DNA from: Euglena gracilis
Taxonomy: Eukaryota; Euglenozoa; Euglenophyceae; Euglenales; Euglenaceae
DNA: 58,464 nucleotides
Assembly: GCA_900893395.1 (NCBI GenBank)
Contig: CAAHFI011942367.1
Coordinates: 1-58,464, forward strand
Reading direction: 5' to 3'
Both the position numbers and the translations under genes were made by a program. Under the pieces are notes generated by a model, which searched no databases, had not been told where the DNA came from, and saw only the letters and a program-made list of their open reading frames with translations. The number at the start of each line of letters is the position of its first letter. Position 1 is the stretch's first letter. Below, in pieces: positions 11,801 to 23,300 of the stretch.

Positions 11801-14800
11801 GTCCGTTTGTGTCCGTTTGTGTCCGTTTGTGTCCGTTTGTGTCCGTTTGTGTCCGTTTGTGTCCGTTTGTGTCCGTTTGTGTCCGTTTGTGTCCGTTTGT
11901 GTCCGTTTGTGTCCGTTTGTGTCCGTTTGTGTCCGTTTGTGTCCGTTTGTGTCCGTTTGTGTCCGTTTGTGTCCGTTTGTGTCCGTTTGTGTCCGTTTGT
12001 GTCCGTTTGTGTCCGTTTGTGTCCGTTTGTGTCCGTTTGTGTCCGTTTGTGTCCGTTTGTGTCCGTTTGTGTCCGTTTGTGTCCGTTTGTGTCCGTTTGT
12101 GTCCGTTTGTGTCCGTTTGTGTCCGTTTGTGTCCGTTTGTGTCCGTTTGTGTCCGTTTGTGTCCGTTTGTGTCCGTTTGTGTCCGTTTGTGTCCGTTTGT
12201 GTCCGTTTGTGTCCGTTTGTGTCCGTTTGTGTCCGTTTGTGTCCGTTTGTGTCCGTTTGTGTCCGTTTGTGTCCGTTTGTGTCCGTTTGTGTCCGTTTGT
12301 GTCCGTTTGTGTCCGTTTGTGTCCGTTTGTGTCCGTTTGTGTCCGTTTGTGTCCGTTTGTGTCCGTTTGTGTCCGTTTGTGTCCGTTTGTGTCCGTTTGT
12401 GTCCGTTTGTGTCCGTTTGTGTCCGTTTGTGTCCGTTTGTGTCCGTTTGTGTCCGTTTGTGTCCGTTTGTGTCCGTTTGTGTCCGTTTGTGTCCGTTTGT
12501 GTCCGTTTGTGTCCGTTTGTGTCCGTTTGTGTCCGTTTGTGTCCGTTTGTGTCCGTTTGTGTCCGTTTGTGTCCGTTTGTGTCCGTTTGTGTCCGTTTGT
12601 GTCCGTTTGTGTCCGTTTGTGTCCGTTTGTGTCCGTTTGTGTCCGTTTGTGTCCGTTTGTGTCCGTTTGTGTCCGTTTGTGTCCGTTTGTGTCCGTTTGT
12701 GTCCGTTTGTGTCCGTTTGTGTCCGTTTGTGTCCGTTTGTGTCCGTTTGTGTCCGTTTGTGTCCGTTTGTGTCCGTTTGTGTCCGTTTGTGTCCGTTTGT
12801 GTCCGTTTGTGTCCGTTTGTGTCCGTTTGTGTCCGTTTGTGTCCGTTTGTGTCCGTTTGTGTCCGTTTGTGTCCGTTTGTGTCCGTTTGTGTCCGTTTGT
12901 GTCCGTTTGTGTCCGTTTGTGTCCGTTTGTGTCCGTTTGTGTCCGTTTGTGTCCGTTTGTGTCCGTTTGTGTCCGTTTGTGTCCGTTTGTGTCCGTTTGT
13001 GTCCGTTTGTGTCCGTTTGTGTCCGTTTGTGTCCGTTTGTGTCCGTTTGTGTCCGTTTGTGTCCGTTTGTGTCCGTTTGTGTCCGTTTGTGTCCGTTTGT
13101 GTCCGTTTGTGTCCGTTTGTGTCCGTTTGTGTCCGTTTGTGTCCGTTTGTGTCCGTTTGTGTCCGTTTGTGTCCGTTTGTGTCCGTTTGTGTCCGTTTGT
13201 GTCCGTTTGTGTCCGTTTGTGTCCGTTTGTGTCCGTTTGTGTCCGTTTGTGTCCGTTTGTGTCCGTTTGTGTCCGTTTGTGTCCGTTTGTGTCCGTTTGT
13301 GTCCGTTTGTGTCCGTTTGTGTCCGTTTGTGTCCGTTTGTGTCCGTTTGTGTCCGTTTGTGTCCGTTTGTGTCCGTTTGTGTCCGTTTGTGTCCGTTTGT
13401 GTCCGTTTGTGTCCGTTTGTGTCCGTTTGTGTCCGTTTGTGTCCGTTTGTGTCCGTTTGTGTCCGTTTGTGTCCGTTTGTGTCCGTTTGTGTCCGTTTGT
13501 GTCCGTTTGTGTCCGTTTGTGTCCGTTTGTGTCCGTTTGTGTCCGTTTGTGTCCGTTTGTGTCCGTTTGTGTCCGTTTGTGTCCGTTTGTGTCCGTTTGT
13601 GTCCGTTTGTGTCCGTTTGTGTCCGTTTGTGTCCGTTTGTGTCCGTTTGTGTCCGTTTGTGTCCGTTTGTGTCCGTTTGTGTCCGTTTGTGTCCGTTTGT
13701 GTCCGTTTGTGTCCGTTTGTGTCCGTTTGTGTCCGTTTGTGTCCGTTTGTGTCCGTTTGTGTCCGTTTGTGTCCGTTTGTGTCCGTTTGTGTCCGTTTGT
13801 GTCCGTTTGTGTCCGTTTGTGTCCGTTTGTGTCCGTTTGTGTCCGTTTGTGTCCGTTTGTGTCCGTTTGTGTCCGTTTGTGTCCGTTTGTGTCCGTTTGT
13901 GTCCGTTTGTGTCCGTTTGTGTCCGTTTGTGTCCGTTTGTGTCCGTTTGTGTCCGTTTGTGTCCGTTTGTGTCCGTTTGTGTCCGTTTGTGTCCGTTTGT
14001 GTCCGTTTGTGTCCGTTTGTGTCCGTTTGTGTCCGTTTGTGTCCGTTTGTGTCCGTTTGTGTCCGTTTGTGTCCGTTTGTGTCCGTTTGTGTCCGTTTGT
14101 GTCCGTTTGTGTCCGTTTGTGTCCGTTTGTGTCCGTTTGTGTCCGTTTGTGTCCGTTTGTGTCCGTTTGTGTCCGTTTGTGTCCGTTTGTGTCCGTTTGT
14201 GTCCGTTTGTGTCCGTTTGTGTCCGTTTGTGTCCGTTTGTGTCCGTTTGTGTCCGTTTGTGTCCGTTTGTGTCCGTTTGTGTCCGTTTGTGTCCGTTTGT
14301 GTCCGTTTGTGTCCGTTTGTGTCCGTTTGTGTCCGTTTGTGTCCGTTTGTGTCCGTTTGTGTCCGTTTGTGTCCGTTTGTGTCCGTTTGTGTCCGTTTGT
14401 GTCCGTTTGTGTCCGTTTGTGTCCGTTTGTGTCCGTTTGTGTCCGTTTGTGTCCGTTTGTGTCCGTTTGTGTCCGTTTGTGTCCGTTTGTGTCCGTTTGT
14501 GTCCGTTTGTGTCCGTTTGTGTCCGTTTGTGTCCGTTTGTGTCCGTTTGTGTCCGTTTGTGTCCGTTTGTGTCCGTTTGTGTCCGTTTGTGTCCGTTTGT
14601 GTCCGTTTGTGTCCGTTTGTGTCCGTTTGTGTCCGTTTGTGTCCGTTTGTGTCCGTTTGTGTCCGTTTGTGTCCGTTTGTGTCCGTTTGTGTCCGTTTGT
14701 GTCCGTTTGTGTCCGTTTGTGTCCGTTTGTGTCCGTTTGTGTCCGTTTGTGTCCGTTTGTGTCCGTTTGTGTCCGTTTGTGTCCGTTTGTGTCCGTTTGT

Positions 14801-15614
14801 GTCCGTTTGTGTCCGTTTGTGTCCGTTTGTGTCCGTTTGTGTCCGTTTGTGTCCGTTTGTGTCCGTTTGTGTCCGTTTGTGTCCGTTTGTGTCCGTTTGT
14901 GTCCGTTTGTGTCCGTTTGTGTCCGTTTGTGTCCGTTTGTGTCCGTTTGTGTCCGTTTGTGTCCGTTTGTGTCCGTTTGTGTCCGTTTGTGTCCGTTTGT
15001 GTCCGTTTGTGTCCGTTTGTGTCCGTTTGTGTCCGTTTGTGTCCGTTTGTGTCCGTTTGTGTCCGTTTGTGTCCGTTTGTGTCCGTTTGTGTCCGTTTGT
15101 GTCCGTTTGTGTCCGTTTGTGTCCGTTTGTGTCCGTTTGTGTCCGTTTGTGTCCGTTTGTGTCCGTTTGTGTCCGTTTGTGTCCGTTTGTGTCCGTTTGT
15201 GTCCGTTTGTGTCCGTTTGTGTCCGTTTGTGTCCGTTTGTGTCCGTTTGTGTCCGTTTGTGTCCGTTTGTGTCCGTTTGTGTCCGTTTGTGTCCGTTTGT
15301 GTCCGTTTGTGTCCGTTTGTGTCCGTTTGTGTCCGTTTGTGTCCGTTTGTGTCCGTTTGTGTCCGTTTGTGTCCGTTTGTGTCCGTTTGTGTCCGTTTGT
15401 GTCCGTTTGTCCGTTTGTGTCCGTTTGTGTCCGTTTGTGTCCGTTTGTGTCCGTTTGTGTCCGTTTGTGTCCGTTTGTGTCCGTTTGTGTCCGTTTGTGT
15501 CCGTTTGTGTCCGTTTGTGTCCGTTTGTGTCCGTTTGTGTCCGTTTGTGTCCGTTTGTGTCCGTTTGTGTCCGTTTGTGTCCGTTTGTGTCCGTTTGTGT
15601 CCGTTTGTGTCCGT

Positions 15615-15630
15615 TTGTGTCCGTCCGTTT
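15615..15630 (+). other. 4-bp truncated repeat unit in the clean core
   Basis: At 15621-15624 a unit is cut to CCGT and the next full unit starts at 15625, so 6 bp (TTGTGT in this phase) are missing. This is the only break in the clean core larger than 2 bp. It fits a slippage or misaligned-repair deletion between the two GT-containing parts of a unit. It is a usable landmark within an otherwise uniform stretch. Confidence 0.85.
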
Positions 15631-17369
15631 GTGTCCGTTTGTGTCCGTTTGTGTCCGTTTGTGTCCGTTTGTGTCCGTTTGTGTCCGTTTGTGTCCGTTT
15701 GTGTCCGTTTGTGTCCGTTTGTGTCCGTTTGTGTCCGTTTGTGTCCGTTTGTGTCCGTTTGTGTCCGTTTGTGTCCGTTTGTGTCCGTTTGTGTCCGTTT
15801 GTGTCCGTTTGTGTCCGTTTGTGTCCGTTTGTGTCCGTTTGTGTCCGTTTGTGTCCGTTTGTGTCCGTTTGTGTCCGTTTGTGTCCGTTTGTGTCCGTTT
15901 GTGTCCGTTTGTGTCCGTTTGTGTCCGTTTGTGTCCGTTTGTGTCCGTTTGTGTCCGTTTGTGTCCGTTTGTGTCCGTTTGTGTCCGTTTGTGTCCGTTT
16001 GTGTCCGTTTGTGTCCGTTTGTGTCCGTTTGTGTCCGTTTGTGTCCGTTTGTGTCCGTTTGTGTCCGTTTGTGTCCGTTTGTGTCCGTTTGTGTCCGTTT
16101 GTGTCCGTTTGTGTCCGTTTGTGTCCGTTTGTGTCCGTTTGTGTCCGTTTGTGTCCGTTTGTGTCCGTTTGTGTCCGTTTGTGTCCGTTTGTGTCCGTTT
16201 GTGTCCGTTTGTGTCCGTTTGTGTCCGTTTGTGTCCGTTTGTGTCCGTTTGTGTCCGTTTGTGTCCGTTTGTGTCCGTTTGTGTCCGTTTGTGTCCGTTT
16301 GTGTCCGTTTGTGTCCGTTTGTGTCCGTTTGTGTCCGTTTGTGTCCGTTTGTGTCCGTTTGTGTCCGTTTGTGTCCGTTTGTGTCCGTTTGTGTCCGTTT
16401 GTGTCCGTTTGTGTCCGTTTGTGTCCGTTTGTGTCCGTTTGTGTCCGTTTGTGTCCGTTTGTGTCCGTTTGTGTCCGTTTGTGTCCGTTTGTGTCCGTTT
16501 GTGTCCGTTTGTGTCCGTTTGTGTCCGTTTGTGTCCGTTTGTGTCCGTTTGTGTCCGTTTGTGTCCGTTTGTGTCCGTTTGTGTCCGTTTGTGTCCGTTT
16601 GTGTCCGTTTGTGTCCGTTTGTGTCCGTTTGTGTCCGTTTGTGTCCGTTTGTGTCCGTTTGTGTCCGTTTGTGTCCGTTTGTGTCCGTTTGTGTCCGTTT
16701 GTGTCCGTTTGTGTCCGTTTGTGTCCGTTTGTGTCCGTTTGTGTCCGTTTGTGTCCGTTTGTGTCCGTTTGTGTCCGTTTGTGTCCGTTTGTGTCCGTTT
16801 GTGTCCGTTTGTGTCCGTTTGTGTCCGTTTGTGTCCGTTTGTGTCCGTTTGTGTCCGTTTGTGTCCGTTTGTGTCCGTTTGTGTCCGTTTGTGTCCGTTT
16901 GTGTCCGTTTGTGTCCGTTTGTGTCCGTTTGTGTCCGTTTGTGTCCGTTTGTGTCCGTTTGTGTCCGTTTGTGTCCGTTTGTGTCCGTTTGTGTCCGTTT
17001 GTGTCCGTTTGTGTCCGTTTGTGTCCGTTTGTGTCCGTTTGTGTCCGTTTGTGTCCGTTTGTGTCCGTTTGTGTCCGTTTGTGTCCGTTTGTGTCCGTTT
17101 GTGTCCGTTTGTGTCCGTTTGTGTCCGTTTGTGTCCGTTTGTGTCCGTTTGTGTCCGTTTGTGTCCGTTTGTGTCCGTTTGTGTCCGTTTGTGTCCGTTT
17201 GTGTCCGTTTGTGTCCGTTTGTGTCCGTTTGTGTCCGTTTGTGTCCGTTTGTGTCCGTTTGTGTCCGTTTGTGTCCGTTTGTGTCCGTTTGTGTCCGTTT
17301 GTGTCCGTTTGTGTCCGTTTGTGTCCGTTTGTGTCCGTTTGTGTCCGTTTGTGTCCGTTTGTGTCCGTT

Positions 17370-20300
17370 GTGTCCGTTTGTGTCCGTTTGTGTCCGTTTG
17401 TGTCCGTTTGTGTCCGTTTGTGTCCGTTTGTGTCCGTTTGTGTCCGTTTGTGTCCGTTTGTGTCCGTTTGTGTCCGTTTGTGTCCGTTTGTGTCCGTTTG
17501 TGTCCGTTTGTGTCCGTTTGTGTCCGTTTGTGTCCGTTTGTGTCCGTTTGTGTCCGTTTGTGTCCGTTTGTGTCCGTTTGTGTCCGTTTGTGTCCGTTTG
17601 TGTCCGTTTGTGTCCGTTTGTGTCCGTTTGTGTCCGTTTGTGTCCGTTTGTGTCCGTTTGTGTCCGTTTGTGTCCGTTTGTGTCCGTTTGTGTCCGTTTG
17701 TGTCCGTTTGTGTCCGTTTGTGTCCGTTTGTGTCCGTTTGTGTCCGTTTGTGTCCGTTTGTGTCCGTTTGTGTCCGTTTGTGTCCGTTTGTGTCCGTTTG
17801 TGTCCGTTTGTGTCCGTTTGTGTCCGTTTGTGTCCGTTTGTGTCCGTTTGTGTCCGTTTGTGTCCGTTTGTGTCCGTTTGTGTCCGTTTGTGTCCGTTTG
17901 TGTCCGTTTGTGTCCGTTTGTGTCCGTTTGTGTCCGTTTGTGTCCGTTTGTGTCCGTTTGTGTCCGTTTGTGTCCGTTTGTGTCCGTTTGTGTCCGTTTG
18001 TGTCCGTTTGTGTCCGTTTGTGTCCGTTTGTGTCCGTTTGTGTCCGTTTGTGTCCGTTTGTGTCCGTTTGTGTCCGTTTGTGTCCGTTTGTGTCCGTTTG
18101 TGTCCGTTTGTGTCCGTTTGTGTCCGTTTGTGTCCGTTTGTGTCCGTTTGTGTCCGTTTGTGTCCGTTTGTGTCCGTTTGTGTCCGTTTGTGTCCGTTTG
18201 TGTCCGTTTGTGTCCGTTTGTGTCCGTTTGTGTCCGTTTGTGTCCGTTTGTGTCCGTTTGTGTCCGTTTGTGTCCGTTTGTGTCCGTTTGTGTCCGTTTG
18301 TGTCCGTTTGTGTCCGTTTGTGTCCGTTTGTGTCCGTTTGTGTCCGTTTGTGTCCGTTTGTGTCCGTTTGTGTCCGTTTGTGTCCGTTTGTGTCCGTTTG
18401 TGTCCGTTTGTGTCCGTTTGTGTCCGTTTGTGTCCGTTTGTGTCCGTTTGTGTCCGTTTGTGTCCGTTTGTGTCCGTTTGTGTCCGTTTGTGTCCGTTTG
18501 TGTCCGTTTGTGTCCGTTTGTGTCCGTTTGTGTCCGTTTGTGTCCGTTTGTGTCCGTTTGTGTCCGTTTGTGTCCGTTTGTGTCCGTTTGTGTCCGTTTG
18601 TGTCCGTTTGTGTCCGTTTGTGTCCGTTTGTGTCCGTTTGTGTCCGTTTGTGTCCGTTTGTGTCCGTTTGTGTCCGTTTGTGTCCGTTTGTGTCCGTTTG
18701 TGTCCGTTTGTGTCCGTTTGTGTCCGTTTGTGTCCGTTTGTGTCCGTTTGTGTCCGTTTGTGTCCGTTTGTGTCCGTTTGTGTCCGTTTGTGTCCGTTTG
18801 TGTCCGTTTGTGTCCGTTTGTGTCCGTTTGTGTCCGTTTGTGTCCGTTTGTGTCCGTTTGTGTCCGTTTGTGTCCGTTTGTGTCCGTTTGTGTCCGTTTG
18901 TGTCCGTTTGTGTCCGTTTGTGTCCGTTTGTGTCCGTTTGTGTCCGTTTGTGTCCGTTTGTGTCCGTTTGTGTCCGTTTGTGTCCGTTTGTGTCCGTTTG
19001 TGTCCGTTTGTGTCCGTTTGTGTCCGTTTGTGTCCGTTTGTGTCCGTTTGTGTCCGTTTGTGTCCGTTTGTGTCCGTTTGTGTCCGTTTGTGTCCGTTTG
19101 TGTCCGTTTGTGTCCGTTTGTGTCCGTTTGTGTCCGTTTGTGTCCGTTTGTGTCCGTTTGTGTCCGTTTGTGTCCGTTTGTGTCCGTTTGTGTCCGTTTG
19201 TGTCCGTTTGTGTCCGTTTGTGTCCGTTTGTGTCCGTTTGTGTCCGTTTGTGTCCGTTTGTGTCCGTTTGTGTCCGTTTGTGTCCGTTTGTGTCCGTTTG
19301 TGTCCGTTTGTGTCCGTTTGTGTCCGTTTGTGTCCGTTTGTGTCCGTTTGTGTCCGTTTGTGTCCGTTTGTGTCCGTTTGTGTCCGTTTGTGTCCGTTTG
19401 TGTCCGTTTGTGTCCGTTTGTGTCCGTTTGTGTCCGTTTGTGTCCGTTTGTGTCCGTTTGTGTCCGTTTGTGTCCGTTTGTGTCCGTTTGTGTCCGTTTG
19501 TGTCCGTTTGTGTCCGTTTGTGTCCGTTTGTGTCCGTTTGTGTCCGTTTGTGTCCGTTTGTGTCCGTTTGTGTCCGTTTGTGTCCGTTTGTGTCCGTTTG
19601 TGTCCGTTTGTGTCCGTTTGTGTCCGTTTGTGTCCGTTTGTGTCCGTTTGTGTCCGTTTGTGTCCGTTTGTGTCCGTTTGTGTCCGTTTGTGTCCGTTTG
19701 TGTCCGTTTGTGTCCGTTTGTGTCCGTTTGTGTCCGTTTGTGTCCGTTTGTGTCCGTTTGTGTCCGTTTGTGTCCGTTTGTGTCCGTTTGTGTCCGTTTG
19801 TGTCCGTTTGTGTCCGTTTGTGTCCGTTTGTGTCCGTTTGTGTCCGTTTGTGTCCGTTTGTGTCCGTTTGTGTCCGTTTGTGTCCGTTTGTGTCCGTTTG
19901 TGTCCGTTTGTGTCCGTTTGTGTCCGTTTGTGTCCGTTTGTGTCCGTTTGTGTCCGTTTGTGTCCGTTTGTGTCCGTTTGTGTCCGTTTGTGTCCGTTTG
20001 TGTCCGTTTGTGTCCGTTTGTGTCCGTTTGTGTCCGTTTGTGTCCGTTTGTGTCCGTTTGTGTCCGTTTGTGTCCGTTTGTGTCCGTTTGTGTCCGTTTG
20101 TGTCCGTTTGTGTCCGTTTGTGTCCGTTTGTGTCCGTTTGTGTCCGTTTGTGTCCGTTTGTGTCCGTTTGTGTCCGTTTGTGTCCGTTTGTGTCCGTTTG
20201 TGTCCGTTTGTGTCCGTTTGTGTCCGTTTGTGTCCGTTTGTGTCCGTTTGTGTCCGTTTGTGTCCGTTTGTGTCCGTTTGTGTCCGTTTGTGTCCGTTTG

Positions 20301-23300
20301 TGTCCGTTTGTGTCCGTTTGTGTCCGTTTGTGTCCGTTTGTGTCCGTTTGTGTCCGTTTGTGTCCGTTTGTGTCCGTTTGTGTCCGTTTGTGTCCGTTTG
20401 TGTCCGTTTGTGTCCGTTTGTGTCCGTTTGTGTCCGTTTGTGTCCGTTTGTGTCCGTTTGTGTCCGTTTGTGTCCGTTTGTGTCCGTTTGTGTCCGTTTG
20501 TGTCCGTTTGTGTCCGTTTGTGTCCGTTTGTGTCCGTTTGTGTCCGTTTGTGTCCGTTTGTGTCCGTTTGTGTCCGTTTGTGTCCGTTTGTGTCCGTTTG
20601 TGTCCGTTTGTGTCCGTTTGTGTCCGTTTGTGTCCGTTTGTGTCCGTTTGTGTCCGTTTGTGTCCGTTTGTGTCCGTTTGTGTCCGTTTGTGTCCGTTTG
20701 TGTCCGTTTGTGTCCGTTTGTGTCCGTTTGTGTCCGTTTGTGTCCGTTTGTGTCCGTTTGTGTCCGTTTGTGTCCGTTTGTGTCCGTTTGTGTCCGTTTG
20801 TGTCCGTTTGTGTCCGTTTGTGTCCGTTTGTGTCCGTTTGTGTCCGTTTGTGTCCGTTTGTGTCCGTTTGTGTCCGTTTGTGTCCGTTTGTGTCCGTTTG
20901 TGTCCGTTTGTGTCCGTTTGTGTCCGTTTGTGTCCGTTTGTGTCCGTTTGTGTCCGTTTGTGTCCGTTTGTGTCCGTTTGTGTCCGTTTGTGTCCGTTTG
21001 TGTCCGTTTGTGTCCGTTTGTGTCCGTTTGTGTCCGTTTGTGTCCGTTTGTGTCCGTTTGTGTCCGTTTGTGTCCGTTTGTGTCCGTTTGTGTCCGTTTG
21101 TGTCCGTTTGTGTCCGTTTGTGTCCGTTTGTGTCCGTTTGTGTCCGTTTGTGTCCGTTTGTGTCCGTTTGTGTCCGTTTGTGTCCGTTTGTGTCCGTTTG
21201 TGTCCGTTTGTGTCCGTTTGTGTCCGTTTGTGTCCGTTTGTGTCCGTTTGTGTCCGTTTGTGTCCGTTTGTGTCCGTTTGTGTCCGTTTGTGTCCGTTTG
21301 TGTCCGTTTGTGTCCGTTTGTGTCCGTTTGTGTCCGTTTGTGTCCGTTTGTGTCCGTTTGTGTCCGTTTGTGTCCGTTTGTGTCCGTTTGTGTCCGTTTG
21401 TGTCCGTTTGTGTCCGTTTGTGTCCGTTTGTGTCCGTTTGTGTCCGTTTGTGTCCGTTTGTGTCCGTTTGTGTCCGTTTGTGTCCGTTTGTGTCCGTTTG
21501 TGTCCGTTTGTGTCCGTTTGTGTCCGTTTGTGTCCGTTTGTGTCCGTTTGTGTCCGTTTGTGTCCGTTTGTGTCCGTTTGTGTCCGTTTGTGTCCGTTTG
21601 TGTCCGTTTGTGTCCGTTTGTGTCCGTTTGTGTCCGTTTGTGTCCGTTTGTGTCCGTTTGTGTCCGTTTGTGTCCGTTTGTGTCCGTTTGTGTCCGTTTG
21701 TGTCCGTTTGTGTCCGTTTGTGTCCGTTTGTGTCCGTTTGTGTCCGTTTGTGTCCGTTTGTGTCCGTTTGTGTCCGTTTGTGTCCGTTTGTGTCCGTTTG
21801 TGTCCGTTTGTGTCCGTTTGTGTCCGTTTGTGTCCGTTTGTGTCCGTTTGTGTCCGTTTGTGTCCGTTTGTGTCCGTTTGTGTCCGTTTGTGTCCGTTTG
21901 TGTCCGTTTGTGTCCGTTTGTGTCCGTTTGTGTCCGTTTGTGTCCGTTTGTGTCCGTTTGTGTCCGTTTGTGTCCGTTTGTGTCCGTTTGTGTCCGTTTG
22001 TGTCCGTTTGTGTCCGTTTGTGTCCGTTTGTGTCCGTTTGTGTCCGTTTGTGTCCGTTTGTGTCCGTTTGTGTCCGTTTGTGTCCGTTTGTGTCCGTTTG
22101 TGTCCGTTTGTGTCCGTTTGTGTCCGTTTGTGTCCGTTTGTGTCCGTTTGTGTCCGTTTGTGTCCGTTTGTGTCCGTTTGTGTCCGTTTGTGTCCGTTTG
22201 TGTCCGTTTGTGTCCGTTTGTGTCCGTTTGTGTCCGTTTGTGTCCGTTTGTGTCCGTTTGTGTCCGTTTGTGTCCGTTTGTGTCCGTTTGTGTCCGTTTG
22301 TGTCCGTTTGTGTCCGTTTGTGTCCGTTTGTGTCCGTTTGTGTCCGTTTGTGTCCGTTTGTGTCCGTTTGTGTCCGTTTGTGTCCGTTTGTGTCCGTTTG
22401 TGTCCGTTTGTGTCCGTTTGTGTCCGTTTGTGTCCGTTTGTGTCCGTTTGTGTCCGTTTGTGTCCGTTTGTGTCCGTTTGTGTCCGTTTGTGTCCGTTTG
22501 TGTCCGTTTGTGTCCGTTTGTGTCCGTTTGTGTCCGTTTGTGTCCGTTTGTGTCCGTTTGTGTCCGTTTGTGTCCGTTTGTGTCCGTTTGTGTCCGTTTG
22601 TGTCCGTTTGTGTCCGTTTGTGTCCGTTTGTGTCCGTTTGTGTCCGTTTGTGTCCGTTTGTGTCCGTTTGTGTCCGTTTGTGTCCGTTTGTGTCCGTTTG
22701 TGTCCGTTTGTGTCCGTTTGTGTCCGTTTGTGTCCGTTTGTGTCCGTTTGTGTCCGTTTGTGTCCGTTTGTGTCCGTTTGTGTCCGTTTGTGTCCGTTTG
22801 TGTCCGTTTGTGTCCGTTTGTGTCCGTTTGTGTCCGTTTGTGTCCGTTTGTGTCCGTTTGTGTCCGTTTGTGTCCGTTTGTGTCCGTTTGTGTCCGTTTG
22901 TGTCCGTTTGTGTCCGTTTGTGTCCGTTTGTGTCCGTTTGTGTCCGTTTGTGTCCGTTTGTGTCCGTTTGTGTCCGTTTGTGTCCGTTTGTGTCCGTTTG
23001 TGTCCGTTTGTGTCCGTTTGTGTCCGTTTGTGTCCGTTTGTGTCCGTTTGTGTCCGTTTGTGTCCGTTTGTGTCCGTTTGTGTCCGTTTGTGTCCGTTTG
23101 TGTCCGTTTGTGTCCGTTTGTGTCCGTTTGTGTCCGTTTGTGTCCGTTTGTGTCCGTTTGTGTCCGTTTGTGTCCGTTTGTGTCCGTTTGTGTCCGTTTG
23201 TGTCCGTTTGTGTCCGTTTGTGTCCGTTTGTGTCCGTTTGTGTCCGTTTGTGTCCGTTTGTGTCCGTTTGTGTCCGTTTGTGTCCGTTTGTGTCCGTTTG

